A stretch of 25,015 bases of DNA from Priapulus caudatus (GCF_000485595.1 NW_014579323.1:1727-26741); one strand, 5' to 3'; shown: positions 1 through 10,773, counted from the stretch's first letter. Translations and numbers: made by a program. The notes: a model not told the origin generated them from the sequence alone.

Positions 1-199
1 TATATATATACGGATAGCAGGGTTTCTTCTGAGGGAAAATTAGACAAGAGGTTATGGCCAGTTTGGGAAAAAACGCGCATGATGGATTGATTGAAAGGCA
101 TGCCGTACGCACACATGCGGACACTGCAGGTGGACCGCAAGGCAGACCCCGCGTCACATGACTCAATAAACGCACATGGCAATCTATATATGCCAGAAG

Positions 200-500
200 C
201 ACGTGGTGATAGATCTATTTATTTTTGGGTTGACACTATTTTGACAACGGCGGGTAAATAAAGGAACAATTTCAGGACGGCGATGTTAAATTTGACAACG
301 GCGGCGCGCCACTGTGCCTCTATATATAAGAAACCCTGGGATAGGGTACACCCTGCGTGATATCAATACAATATCAAGATCAAGCATATCTCGTGGCTCC
401 TTGGAGCACGTACAAAAGATGGTGCACCTCTGTCCTGCCTAATAAAAGTCTTTCAACATCACTCGTTCACTTCAGTCTTTATGCATGTTCACGGTGTGTA
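200..500 (+). repeat. Candidate LTR (U3-R-U5-like) of a Ty3/gypsy element
   Basis: This stretch has the order expected of an LTR: a TATA-like run (about 320-331), a possible start region, and an AATAAA polyadenylation signal at about 441-446, just before the retroelement pol ORF. A 13-base word (TTGACAACGGCGG) occurs twice, near 240 and 291, and could be a U3 enhancer-like repeat. I could not fix clean TG...CA ends or a primer-binding site, and there is no second LTR in the window to compare with. The boundaries are approximate. Confidence 0.4.
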
Positions 501-524
501 ACCAGATTCAGATTCTTTGAGCCT

Positions 525-1432
525 GAGATGTAACTGATCTCTATCTATCCTACGAGACCATGCTGGATCTAGAAATCATTAACAGGAGCTTTCCGTCGGT
601 TGGTGGTGCTCGGTCGGGCTCAGGGGATGCGCAATCTGCGGCAATGTCTCCCTCTATCAACCCAACCCGTGCCCTCAACGCTGGCTGCAGTGCACAATAC
701 GATGAGAGCATCACATGCAGTTGCCCGCAGTGCAGTGCGGTACCTCAACGCCCGGCAACCTTACCGTTCCCCTGCAATCCAGAGGACAACGAGAAGATGA
801 AGCAATGGCTTCTCGACCGCTACGCTGCGTCAACTTTCAACACATGTCCTCATCGACTACTCTCATGCATGGCCGGCCCACCAGTGGAGATTCACCTAAA
901 ATCCGACGCACAACCACGCACGTGTCACACGGCCGCACCGGTGCCGTTGCACTGGCAGCAAAGAGTGTACGAGTCCCTGCTAAGAGATGAGGCCTTGGGC
1001 GTGATTGAGAAGGTCCCATATGGTGAACCAGTCACCTGGTGCCATCGCATGGTGGTCACGCGCAAGCATGACGGAATTCCACGCCGCACGGTGGACCTCT
1101 CCCCCCTCAATAAGCACTGTAAACGGGAGACCTTTGCGTCAGAATCGCCTTTCCACCTCGCTCGGTGTATCCCACGGCAGACCTGGAAGACCGTCACTGA
1201 CGCCTGGAACAGCTACCACTCTGTGCCTCTTCGCGAGTTGGACCGTCACCTGACAACCTTTATCACGCCGTTTGGATGGTGGCGCTATACTCGGGCACCC
1301 CAGGGTTTCTTGTCGTCCGGTGATGGCTACAACCGTCTATTCGATGCCATCCTCTCCGACTTTGAGCGGAAGGAACGTTGTGTCAATGACACANCTCGTG
1401 ACCGCCCTGCTAATTCGCCATCAGGGGCGTGA
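525..1432 (+). pseudogene. Ty3/gypsy pol fragment: protease tail and reverse transcriptase, broken
   Basis: The open frame has an ATG at 560 and encodes 290 residues. The first part (LDLEII...FPSVGG) resembles the C-terminal end of a Ty3/gypsy protease region, so the ATG is probably internal rather than a true start; in-frame codons back to about 525 fit the same family. Reverse transcriptase motifs follow: RRTVDLSPLNKHCKRET (about residues 174-190), the DAWNSYHSVPL block (about 213-223), and APQGFLSSGDGYNRLFDA (about 246-263). The catalytic box reads CVNDT where CVDDT is expected, so one catalytic aspartate is replaced, and an undetermined base (N) follows at 1394. The similarity stops right after this box; thumb, RNase H and integrase are absent, as are gag and most of the protease. 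It is a dead fragment. The assignment to Ty3/gypsy is from recognition of the family, not from a search. Confidence 0.85.
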
Positions 1433-3354
1433 CGGCGCTTTGCCCTCATGGCGGTTGACCTGCCTTTGCCTCAAACATAGTCCTCAAACTATTAATGGAT
1501 TGTAAATTAAGTAAATAACGTTATTATTTGAATGAGGAAATGAACGGGTCAATAATGATCGAATAGTCATAACGAATGAAATTATGAATTGAAGTATGAA
1601 ATTAATGAATTGAATTATGAATAGATAATTGAATCATAAATGAAGAAATGACTTTGAAATGGAGCTGATCGAACTTATGAAAGATGATTAACCTCGTATA
1701 GATCACCAGGGTCGTCATGTCTACGACTTTAATGCGTAAACCGCAGAAGCGAGGCTAGCAGGCCGGAAATCCGCCCCCAGCCATATTTATTGGCGGCAGC
1801 AATGGCTCCTGCGACTGCAGCGTTTGTGCAGCGTGTTCGAGACATTCACGTCCGGCCCGTCGCCGACAGTTTCGATGTCTGGCCTAACAGCTTCTTGATA
1901 CAGACAGGCCCGCTGAATCCTACAGCTATTGATCCCGAAATCTTCGAAACACTGAGAAACTGTTACCTGTAGAATCTGTTCATGCATATTAAACTTCAGC
2001 GCCGCGTATTTATTTGAAAACTAACCGCATGATAAACCGCTGACATAGCTAGTATACAAGCGTTGCCACTGCATCAACTTAGTTTGGCATTCAAGAAACG
2101 TGCGTGCGATGTTTCGGACGCAGCAGGTTATTGACAGCGTTCCTGCATCAGTAGGCAGCGTTGGCATATCCATAAAATCGTAAGTGGTAGAGCTTGACTT
2201 TGGCCAAGTGGCTAGTGAACGCCTACAATTGTGTTGGCCAGGGTATATTACGTGCACGGGTCGTTGCAGCACGCTCACTGTTTTTCACTTGTGCCCGAGC
2301 ATTGCCCTGGAGTACACTCTCACATCCCCGCCCATTTCAGCGTTTGGATGTAAACAATAAAGTTATCACTGGTCGTTATTAAACAACCACGATCAGTATA
2401 CTTTTTAACAATAATATTAAGAAGATTTAAATAATATATCATGTTGAATATATCAGCAAATAATAATAATTGGCTTCAAGGTTTTAACACACAGATCATA
2501 AGTCTGTTGCTGCAAAGCACGGCCGTACTTACTTACTAGTCAATGCAACAGCAGTCCACCTTCGTCGCCCAAACTCCAGTTTAACGTGTCATATTGTTTT
2601 TAACTGTTTGCGAAAACACTACTTATCATTTATACAGCGATGTAGCCTTAAATAAAGACTTCCCTACGTAGAGAGCTTGTATCTCTAACCAACAATACAT
2701 TTACTTATGTTACTTTGGACACACTCAACACTGACGGAATTCTCCAGTGCCCATCAAAATTTTACAGTAGGTAAATTTTACATAATTTTTTCTTTTTCCA
2801 CCAAAAAGTGTTGCTAGTTGTAAGCTATTGGAGTACCCTGAAATGGCTCTAGATTGCATTTCAGAGTTTATAATTTTCAAAAATGTTCTGGCCCCCAGAC
2901 CCCCATAGAAGTCCCCGATGTGTACCAGACTACCAGTCTGTCTCTCTGCTGTCAAAGTGGAAAGTCGTAGTTACCAAGGAGCTACATATAACAACGATGT
3001 GGTGTTTCCTTAATTGTGAGCCCCCGGCAACGAAGCATAAACAGTCATCTGACGAGAGGAAGGAAAAACAGAGGGATTATGATTATGGACATTGATAATG
3101 ACTAATAAACATAAGGAACTAGGAAGAACATGATATGCTGTTTTATTACTGTAATTTGCTCCAAAATTGGCGGGCCTACAGCTTTGCTGGCGGGCCTGCA
3201 GCTTTTAGAAGCTATAGGCCCTGCAGGCCTACAGCTTTTTCTGATCAGTGGCAAACACTGGTTGTGACAGATATGTAATTATTAATAATGTGAATATAAT
3301 AAATTATTATATAATCTAGTCAATGGCTTTATAAGAAGCATGCACTTTTTGCAG
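1433..3354. other. Gene-poor AT-rich stretch with simple repeats
   Basis: I see no convincing gene here. Bases 1500-1660 are a degenerate tandem of TGAATTATGAA-like words. Bases 1780-1975 are more GC- and CpG-rich than the surroundings and hold short frames on both strands that I do not recognise. Bases 3169-3240 carry three variants of a GGCCTRCAGCTTT word. A pyrimidine tract just before 3355 is the likely 3' end of an intron of the DUF6589-type gene, so some of this stretch may be intronic. Confidence 0.6.
3169..3240. repeat. Short direct repeats of a GGCCTRCAGCTTT word
   Basis: The word GGCCTACAGCTTT occurs near 3174 and near 3227, and GGCCTGCAGCTTT near 3194, with CTGCAG palindromes and an AGCTTTTAGAAGCT inverted repeat between them. 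It is a small local repeat cluster about 115 bases upstream of the first recognised exon. No function can be assigned. Confidence 0.6.
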
Positions 3355-3892
3355 TTATAAATTCAATTTAAGTAGCTTGAGACAGGAAAGTAGGCGCAAT
3401 ATTTTGAAGACTCACGACCAGGTGGATGTTCTGCATGAAATTGCTCTGACATTGAACACTGATAGAGAATCGCTTTTGAGTGCACTTCAGGTACAGTTGG
3501 GCACCAACTGTCAATCTTTGGACCTTTATATTTGTAAAAGCTGTTTCTCGCTAATTAAGCAGCATGTGACTGCAAGGAACAAAGCTACTGATACATTAAA
3601 TTGCCTTAGGACTCGGGGAGTAGGCGGTTTATTTGACAATCATTATGATGACATTGATGACGAACGAAGAGAGAATAAGGCCATCCAGTTGACACCATCA
3701 ATAAGAAAAAAAAGAGACAGAAATGTCTTGACACCTGTGAAGACGGGCTTCACACCTACTCCCAAGAGAGGAGTCTCTCGTCACCATGAAGACACTGGGA
3801 GAATCCGCCATCGAAAGGGGTTATTCCCTAGTCCAAAGATCGATACCCCCAGGAAAACATCGCCTGCTGAAAACTCCACCAGTCCGGTTACA
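3355..3892 (+). CDS. DUF6589-type protein, N-terminal exon seen in window
   Basis: This is an internal exon of a gene whose start lies upstream and was not found. The acceptor is TTTTTGCAG ending at 3354; the frame stays open to a strong donor (ACA|GTGAGT) at 3893, giving about 179 residues. The N-terminal half contains a CxxC pair (YICKSCFSLI, about residue 60) in a helical region, probably half of a zinc site whose partner cysteines would be in an earlier exon. The C-terminal half is basic and rich in Ser, Thr, Pro and Lys (TPSIRKKRDRN, TPVKTGFTPTPKRG), which suggests a disordered nuclear linker. The exon order and downstream motifs match the large DUF6589-containing proteins of cnidarians, molluscs and fungi. 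The family call rests mainly on the later exons. An upstream TTG in the open frame is not a start. Confidence 0.75.
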
Positions 3893-4291
3893 GTGAGTAC
3901 ATATTGATGCATTTTAAACAAAATACCCAGTATATCGAACTCGGAACTGGTGTTGGTTTTAAATTTTGTTTAAAAAATTGATACTTGCAGTTGTTTAGTT
4001 CAAGACATTCCCCTCCCCCAAATAATACCATAAATAAATTAATAACTGATCTGACTAAATAAATAGAATAAAATGAATAAAACTAATTATTATAAAAATA
4101 AAAATAAAAAAATAAATAAATGACAAATAGATTCTAATAATATCATATAACAAAAAAGTTATGTTAGTAGGCGTGGGTACTAGAGATGGTGGGAGACATG
4201 TATCATATTTATAATCGCTAAAGCCCTTGCTCACAAATTGGTGATAATAACAATAAACAAAATTAAACATTTATATTTGTTCTTTTTTCAG
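3893..4291 (+). other. Intron between the first and second recognised exons
   Basis: It opens with GTGAGT and closes with a long T tract and CAG|G at 4291. It is phase 0. It is AT-rich with AAATAAATAAA-like runs around 4020-4130. Nothing else is visible in it. Confidence 0.75.
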
Positions 4292-4738
4292 GTGCAGATT
4301 GGTTACAAAAGCAGAAGTCGGATTTCATTCCTGTCTGGGGCTGTGCGTAAAGTTGTCCGGGCCTTGGTGATGAAAAGATACAAGACTGCAGTCAATCACC
4401 TGCTGACCATTCCAACTGCCCTGGACTGTGTCAAAAAGTCGTTTTCTGACATTGTTGAAGGCGAGAGCAAAGTTTTGTGCAGTCCTGGTGCCGCAAATCT
4501 TTTGAGGTACAGAGATGCCACATCACTGTCAGAATTTGACTGGGACATTTCTCACAACCATTTGAAAGAGATAGCCCCAAACACCATGGACATCATTGGA
4601 ACCATCTGCGGCAAGAAATTGGTAACACCAAGGATTGTGTCGGCCATGGCTGTTCTACTGTTCACAAGGAACCGCAGCATGTGTACTGTCCAGAGCATCA
4701 ACAGCCTCTTTCTATTCAACGGACATGTCAGAAGCACG
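4292..4738 (+). CDS. DUF6589-type protein, second recognised exon
   Basis: The exon runs from the acceptor TTTTTTCAG|GTGCAG to the donor ACG|GTAAGT and encodes 149 residues in frame with the exon before it. It starts VQIGYKSRSRISFLSGAVRK and contains a region rich in basic residues (VVRALVMKRYKTAVNHLL), an LRYRDATSLSEFDWDISHNH stretch, and a CGKK...PRIVSAMAVLLFTRNR segment followed by QSINSLFLFNGH. This order (helical basic segment, then a segment that usually precedes the phrase about identical or repeated names in 'SLLLYLHGA'-like helices) is how I recognise the family. No indel or stop interrupts it, unlike the next exon. The function is not known from sequence; a role as a transposase N-terminal region is inferred. 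Confidence 0.75.
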
Positions 4739-5474
4739 GTAAGTTAAGGTCACCCTACATTTACTGTTGACAGTTTTTATTGAAATATTTGTCAAGTCGA
4801 ACGAGTCAGGCGATAATAAATATATTGTCCATTTCCCCTCTCACAATCGACCCGCTAAAAAACTACTAGCCCCAGGTTATGCCCAGGCCACAATTAAAAA
4901 TTTAAATGTTAAATGTGGGATTAAGTCAGTTTAGTGGGGTTCAACATGCTCGGTGTGTTTTCAGCAATTTTTTTTCCAGTTCCCGCTTTTAATTAAATAC
5001 AAAACATACATGTAAGTTTTAAAATAATAGGTCTGAATTAGATTTTGTGTCACATAAATTTCTTCTCTAAGTACATATAGATTAATTTTTGCTGAATATA
5101 GCTGATAAAAATTACCCAAACGGTTATGAAATAAGTTTGAATTTTTTTTAATGATTTGGAAGTGATTCTGACACCACAAATTTAATCTTTCAAAAAATTT
5201 TGCAAACAATTTGTCTTTATTCTTTGGTTTTGGTTTTTACCTCTTATTTACATGTACATATTTCGGTTTTGAAAATTAGTGTTTTTTTTCGAACGATGAG
5301 TTGTATAGAAAAATTCCTTCTGTATAACAACCTAAAACATGAAAATAAAACCTACTAGTTTATAAGATATTGATGTTCATTTATTGTACATGTACACGTA
5401 CAATGTAATACGTGTACACGTATGTGGTAGATATATAAATATCTTTTCTTTTCTCTGTTGTATCGAACACGCAG
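4739..5474 (+). other. Intron between the second and third recognised exons
   Basis: The donor is GTAAGT at 4739 and the acceptor is ACACGCAG ending at 5474; the phase is 0. The intron is AT-rich. Around 5380-5425 it contains GTACATGTACACGTAC-type palindromic words. I see no coding sequence in it. Confidence 0.75.
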
Positions 5475-6375
5475 GTCTACACATCGTTCAACCGAGCTGG
5501 CTGGTGTTTGTCACATAATGCTACATTGCACAGAGTGGATGGAGTAGGCGTGAACTTTGACAAGCCTGTCAGAGAATGGGCAGCACTCACAGCTGGACAG
5601 GCCGACTACCAACGACCAGCTGATCAAGACGACTTCTCACCGATCTCCGACCATGGTTACGCCATTGTACCTATGTCGCCAGTAAGTCTGCTGTACCAGA
5701 GATACAAATCTATCATGCTATGATCCCCTGTCTGAGCATCATTTATGCTGCAATGCAAACGTCGACACCAATCCATCGTGGCTGTTCTCAGCGATTGGAG
5801 ACTTGTGAAATGGATGGGTTCTACCCACTGGATTTGCAGGCAGAGAATCACTCAGTACATGTAGATGTGTTTCCATCTGTAACAGGTATGGAGCTCACAG
5901 ATTCAGAAATTTGAGCATATACCGAGATCAATACAGAGATAGAACACAGCACAGCGAGTGACAGTGAAAGTGATGAGAACCTTTCGGTATCTCGTACAGA
6001 CATGTATATCACCCCACAAACGCCATTGTACCCTGGTTTTCGAATTGTGTTTGACAACCTAAACTTGGGCAGCATGCTCGTCACAAAACGTTGGACACTG
6101 GAAATAAAGTCACAATTGTGTGCATTCTGTGGCGATTCAAGACCGCGTCCTGTGTGAGCACCTAGACGATAAAATTCCACTGGCTAATATCCCACGATTC
6201 CCAACTCTGCTTTTTGCCTTCGGCTGAAGACAATCGACTACTCAGGGAAGATATGAAAGTTTTAATTCAGCGCGTCCTGGTTGAACATATGGCAGTGTTC
6301 AAGGACTTCAAACATCTGGTGTTGGACCACATTCCCCATGAGTATTCAGAGCAGTCAAAAGTGAAAAGCGAGGTG
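5475..6375 (+). pseudogene. DUF6589-type protein, large third exon, copy A with frameshifts
   Basis: The exon starts at GTCTACACA after CACGCAG and reads VYTSFNRAGWCLSHNATLHR, then a linker with VREWAALTAGQADYQRP. After about 5680 the frame breaks. Compared with the intact copy at 15816-16628 it lacks an A near 5684 and a C near 5705, gains a T near 5750, has TGA for GGA near 5912, and carries more indels near 6066-6200. The same motifs are nevertheless present in pieces: PGFRIVFDNLNL near 6030-6065, with the candidate catalytic Asp codon at 6053-6055, and the KDFKHLVLDH segment near 6301. The donor is GAGGTG|GTAGGT at 6376, giving phase 0. The defects are nearly all single-base indels, so base-calling errors are as likely as true decay. 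Confidence 0.75.
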
Positions 6376-6580
6376 GTAGGTATCTGACTGCAGTGCATGT
6401 ATGTGTACCTATATATAATTTGCAAGGTCTAAATTAAACTTTTATTTCCATTTACCTCACATGTCGTCATACATGTAACTTGATATTCAAATTCACAGGC
6501 CATATGTTTATGAATTTTTTATACATTGTTCATGTATGGCGTGTTGAGCAGCGATCGACACTAACACCAGTCTGTCTGTT
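6376..6580 (+). other. Intron start, copy A, upstream of the BEL insertion
   Basis: About 200 bases run from the donor GTAGGT to the LTR start TGTAAC. The same stretch recurs at 11771-11971 and 16629-16833 with only small indels. The recurrence on both sides of the exon-intron border and the LTR start shows that host DNA and transposon were copied together. Confidence 0.7.
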
Positions 6581-6846
6581 TGTAACTAGTACTTCTGTGA
6601 CTAGTGGATTATTTTCAAAACTCGACACTTAAACTAACGTTAATATTACCGCTCCTGATCGTAACGGCTGCTAGAGGCCCAGTGAAGCGTAACATGATGA
6701 CTGCTATGCTATTATACAGGTTATACTTAAACATGCTCTGTGTAGAAATAAACGGCGTGCGGCAGTGCTTATGCCTGCCTCGAACCCTAAATAAGAAATT
6801 GAGCCTCCGTTGCCTAACATGATGGATTTCTTAACAAACGCTAACA
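6581..6846 (+). repeat. 5' LTR of BEL copy A
   Basis: It starts TGTAAC and ends CTAACA, directly before the primer-site motif. It recurs at 11972-12238, and its first ~140 bases recur at 16834-16976. An AATAAA-like word in GAAATAAAC near 6745 could be the polyadenylation signal. The 3' counterpart (10639-10773) shares the TGTAAC start and the last ~100 bases. Confidence 0.75.
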
Positions 6847-6848
6847 TA

Positions 6849-6867
6849 TGGTCCTTCGAGCCGGATC
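6849..6867 (+). promoter_or_regulatory. BEL/Pao primer-binding-site motif, copy A
   Basis: The sequence TGGTCCTTCGAGCCGGAT sits right after the LTR end. TGGTCCTTCGAGCC is a familiar BEL/Pao motif at this position, where the tRNA primer would pair. The extra TA before it in this copy is absent from copy B (12239). Confidence 0.65.
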
Positions 6868-7060
6868 ATTGAGGAACACATAGAGTGGTAAGAATCCTTT
6901 TCTTACGAAGTAATTCGCCCGGAAAATTCGGAAATAGGACCGACTGAACTGAATCCTTTCTCCATCGTTACGAGAGAATCGGTCACGTAGGCCATTGTAA
7001 CGTACTGTACGTGGCCTCCCTGTTGATATTGAGAGCCTGTTGAGCCTTACCGATCGAAAA

Positions 7061-8137
7061 ATGACGGAAACCCTAGAGAAGAATCGACGTGTGAGAGGCG
7101 GGCATAGAGCCTCGACCACGAAGTTGCTTTCAGCAACTAAGGAAGACTTAGAAAATTATGACAGCCAAAACCTCGACCACAATGTGAAATTGACAACAGC
7201 TGTGGAAAATCTTGCGGAGAAACGGGCATTGCTGAAAATCCTAGATGATGCCATACTAAAATGATATGTGCGAAAGGAAACTGATGAAACCAAAATAGAG
7301 GAGGAAGTGATAAAGGCTGACAAATTTAATACAGAAATATCCGAGATGATGGTGAGAGTGAATGCTATGATTGGCTCAGCAAGTGTGAGCCCCCATCCTA
7401 TCACGAGTTCAGGTGGAGATGGAACTCTGAAGACGATATCGGTGAGGTTACCGAAGTTGGACATAAAGAAATTTGATGGTGACATAGTGAACTGGCCGCC
7501 ATTCTGGGATGCATATGAAAATGCAATCCACAACCGAGAAGACCTCAGTGACGTAGACAAGTTCAGCTACTTGAAGTCTTTCCTAGAGAGAGGAGCTGCT
7601 GATTGTATAGCAGGATTGTCAGTGTCGTCCGTCAACTACCTACAAGCCGTTGACATCCTGAAGGAGAGATTTGGTAGCGAACAAGTTATCATAAACAGAC
7701 ACATGGAGATCTTGTTAAATCTAGAACCTGTAACTAATAATCGAAATCTGAAGGAGCTGAGACATCTTTATGACAAGCTTGAGACCAACATACGAGGACT
7801 GAAAGGCCTTGGTGTTGGACCTGAATCATATAGTAGCTTGCTCATACCAATTGTCATGAATAAAATACCACCTGGACTGAGAATCCTGATAAGTCGACAG
7901 GTTAATGACAAAGACTGGAATTTAGATACACTAATGGAACTACTAGACAAAGAAATCAGAGCAAGACAGAGGTCAGAGGTTGACATCCCTGATGGTGCTA
8001 CTGGAACGATGGCTCGTCCCGGAAATGCCAGTGGTCAGAAAGGTAAAGCTACTGTTGCTGCCTTATTTACACGCGATGATAATGGTCCGACTTGCACGTT
8101 CTGCAGACAGTCTCACCCAACACACACCTGTCGATAG
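7061..8137 (+). pseudogene. BEL/Pao gag, copy A: DUF1759 domain and zinc knuckle
   Basis: The ATG at 7061 opens a basic, coiled-coil-like N-terminus (MTETLEKNRRVRGGH, then KLLSATKEDLENYDSQ). The frame breaks near 7255-7270, and the 289-residue frame that continues to 8137 is clean. It contains the DUF1759 core: LPKLDIKKFDGD, then WPPFWDAYENAIH, then KFSYLKSFLERGAAD, then ILKERFGSEQVIINRHME. Next come VPxxYSSLLIPIVMNKIPP-like residues and a CX2CX3HX4C knuckle (CTFCRQSHPTHTC) at the very end. A TAG follows the knuckle where gag normally runs into pol. The frameshift near 7260 is also present in copy B, so it predates the duplication. Only this DUF1759 part is uninterrupted; in copy B it is broken. 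Confidence 0.88.
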
Positions 8138-10638
8138 AATGTGATTGATGTAGGGGAGAGCATTTTCCATACTGAAGAGGGCTGGACGATGCTTTGTCTG
8201 CCTACGAAGGAATCTATATCAGTAGTAGGTGTTCCATTCGAATATTGAAGTGCAACAAATGCGCGGGGAACGACATCATGGTGAGCCTGTGTAGAGAAAA
8301 GAAATTCCCTGACAGACAAGTTGAGCCATCCCGAGTCGATGCTAACAGACTATCGAGAACAGCCGTACCATCCACTACGGCTAGCCTACACACTTCTGAA
8401 AATGAGAGGGCGCCTAGAGCCGCCCTGAAGATGACAGCTACCAATGATAAGAGGAACTGTTCGAAGACGCAGAGTGAGTAGTGCGTTTTGATACTGGTAG
8501 CCATCAAGTCGTTCGTAACGACCAAAGTCCATGATGAAGTAAAACTACCCGTTATAGGGGCCAGACTCTAAATATAAAGTCGTTTGGAAAGTCTACAGTC
8601 ATCCACGAGTTTTCACCTAGAGTGAAGATCTATGCTACTAATGAAACTGTGAGGCGAGATCGAATTAACAGCAATTTGTTGTTCCAACAATCTGTGACAC
8701 CTGAGAGTAGTTGATCAGAGAAAGTGCCTTAGTATGTTCGCCACACCTTAGAGACATTAACCTAAGTGACACAATCAGTGAGAAAGATGAGACTGTTGAA
8801 GTTGATATTCTGATTGGTACGGGCGATCAGTACTGGAGTGTTGTGACCCGAAGGATTGTCAGAGGTTGAAGATGGCCCAACAGCTGTACACACCAGTTTG
8901 GGTGGGTGCTGTCAGGCCTGTACATGAATACGCCGTCCATACCCCTGTAAACCTTATGACTCATGTTTAATCTGTGCGCTGAAGTCTCAAATGAAGGTCC
9001 CCTCAATGAGACGCTGAAACAGTTCTGGAATCTCTGAAAGCCTGCGGTATAAAGCCGAACGAAGACCGTTCGTCACGAACACTTTGAAGAAACCGTCGGA
9101 GTTTGATGGAACAAGATATCAAGTAGAGCTACCGTGGAAGGATCACATCCACCATTACCAGACAACAGGGATGTTGCTCACTCTAGATTATTGAACCTCT
9201 TAAGGAGACAATGTCCCTGAGATTCCTGAGAGAGTATGATCGAGTGATGAGGGATCAGATGAAACAAGGAATCGTGGAACCTGTAACTCCCATAGAGAAT
9301 GAGACTGAGGAGTCTACCATCTACTACCTGCGCACATCATGGAGTCATACGTTGTTGACAAGGACACAACCAAACTAAGGATTGTCTATGATGCGTCGTG
9401 TCCGATCTCATGGAATCTCCTTAAATGACTGCTTGTACGCTTGGTCCTGCTCTTCTAGAAAAACATCCTGGACATACTGCTGAGATTCCGGTGCAAGCCT
9501 GTAGCCCTTACTGGAGACATTGAAAAAGGCTTTCCTGATGGTTGCATAAAGAAGCCCGACCAAGATGCCTTACGTTTCTTGTGTGTTCGCTGATATTGAC
9601 AGATACGCGAACTGGATGTTGTTGTAGAGCTACGATTCACCCAGAGTAGTGTTTGGCGTGTCGTCAAGTCCCTTCCTACTGAACGCCCACAATACACTCA
9701 CCACATGTCGAAGGATGGCGACTTGTCCTTCACAGAGAGATTCATGAGATCTATATATGTTGATGACATGACGGTCTGTTTCGACACTACGGATGATGCC
9801 TATGACTTCTAATGAGAAGCGAAAGCCAGTCTGCTATCTGAGGATTAAACCTACGGAAGTTCGCGCAGCCATTTCGGTGGAACTGATGGATCGGATAAAG
9901 TCGACTGAGAACCTTAGAAGCTGTGAAGCCGAAGACATTACTGAGAGAGAGAGACTGAGTCACATGCAGCGGTGTCGTATCGGAAGACGAAATCCTACAC
10001 CCAACACACTTTGGGTGCGACATCTAGTGCTAGCTCAGTGGACTCCACCTCCCGGAAAATACTGGGAATCGTCTGGAACCATATTGAGGACACGTTGGTG
10101 TTCAATCTCGTGCTTGTTGCAAAACAAGCAATGGACGTCATCCCAACCAAACGAAATGTCTTGAAACTAGCCTCAACCTTCTATGATCCACTTGGTATAG
10201 TGGCACCAGCTATCCTGAGGTTCAAGATGCTGTTCCAAAAGCTGTGTTCAAATGAAATCGGATGGGATGACTGCTGGAAAATTCCTTACTTGTGAAGTGG
10301 AATAACCTAGTGCAAGACCTCCAACGAGGCAGCTAGTATAACCATACCACGTTGCTACTATCCTATGAGGTCTACATCAGAACTGTGAGTTAGTGTACAA
10401 AATTCATGATTTTTGTGATGCCCTCAACGAAGGCCTATGGGGCAGTGATCTATCTTGTAGTGATGTCACACAGCACGAGGACAATCAGATTCCTGGTATC
10501 AAAGACTCGAGTAGCCCCTGTGTCCGGAATGACAATCCCACGTCTAGAACTCCTGTCAGCACTTGTTCTTGCTAAGAACTGTGAAGGACGCACTAAAGTT
10601 TGAGATCACTATTGATGAGACATATTGGTGGTCATCTT
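8138..10638 (+). pseudogene. BEL/Pao pol remains, copy A: protease, RT and A17 region
   Basis: Motifs appear in the right order but in changing frames. They are a second cysteine-rich segment (HISSRCS...KCNKCAG near 8215-8270); a retropepsin DTGS site with GAT at 8490; the protease C-terminal part near 8800-8960 (DILIG...YWSVV, then GPTAVHT and VLSGP in the copy B equivalent); the RT approach (REYDRVMRDQMKQGI near 9220-9270); LNDCLYA near 9420; SSPFLLNA near 9663; and YVDD at 9756-9767. After that come KILGIVWNHIEDTLVFNL and STFYDPLGIVAPAILRFKML (near 10053-10230), typical of the Pao A17 segment, and TRVAPVSGMTIPRLELLSAL (near 10505-10565). The segment ends at ITIDETYWW just before the shortened 3' LTR. 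At least a dozen indels and stops make it non-functional. Confidence 0.85.
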
Positions 10639-10773
10639 TGTAACTTTTGCAATGTTCTGTTGTTTTTGAGTGTGTGTGGAAATAAAGCGTGGCGGCATTG
10701 TAGACCTGCCTCAAACCTAAATAGAAATTGAGCCTCCGTTGCCTAACATGATGGATTCTTACAAAACCTAACA
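10639..10773 (+). repeat. Shortened 3' LTR of BEL copy A
   Basis: It begins TGTAAC like the 5' LTR and ends CCTAACA. The last ~100 bases (from about 10672) match the end of the 5' LTR, while the first part is short and different. It is 135 bases against 266 for the 5' LTR, so about half is missing. It abuts the broken pol with no polypurine tract. Confidence 0.65.

Larger units (their letters stand above)
6581..10773 (+). mobile_element. BEL/Pao LTR retrotransposon, copy A, internally deleted
   Basis: The element lies in the sense orientation in the intron between the third and fourth recognised exons. It has a 5' LTR (6581-6846), a BEL-type primer-site motif (6849-6867), gag with DUF1759 (7061-8137), zinc-knuckle remains, a DTGS protease site, reverse transcriptase with YVDD, and the Pao-type A17 region. 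Pol then stops at about 10603-10638 and is joined directly to a shortened 3' LTR (10639-10773). Most of RNase H and the whole integrase are missing, so the element is about 4.2 kb where intact relatives are nearer 6 kb. No target-site duplication was found: the bases before 6581 and after 10773 do not match. It is not autonomous. Confidence 0.88.

Noticed and set aside
2725-2955. A 76-residue minus-strand frame upstream of the DUF6589-type gene
   Set aside because: No recognisable motif and no splice signals; it lies in AT-rich DNA with C-rich runs that look repetitive.
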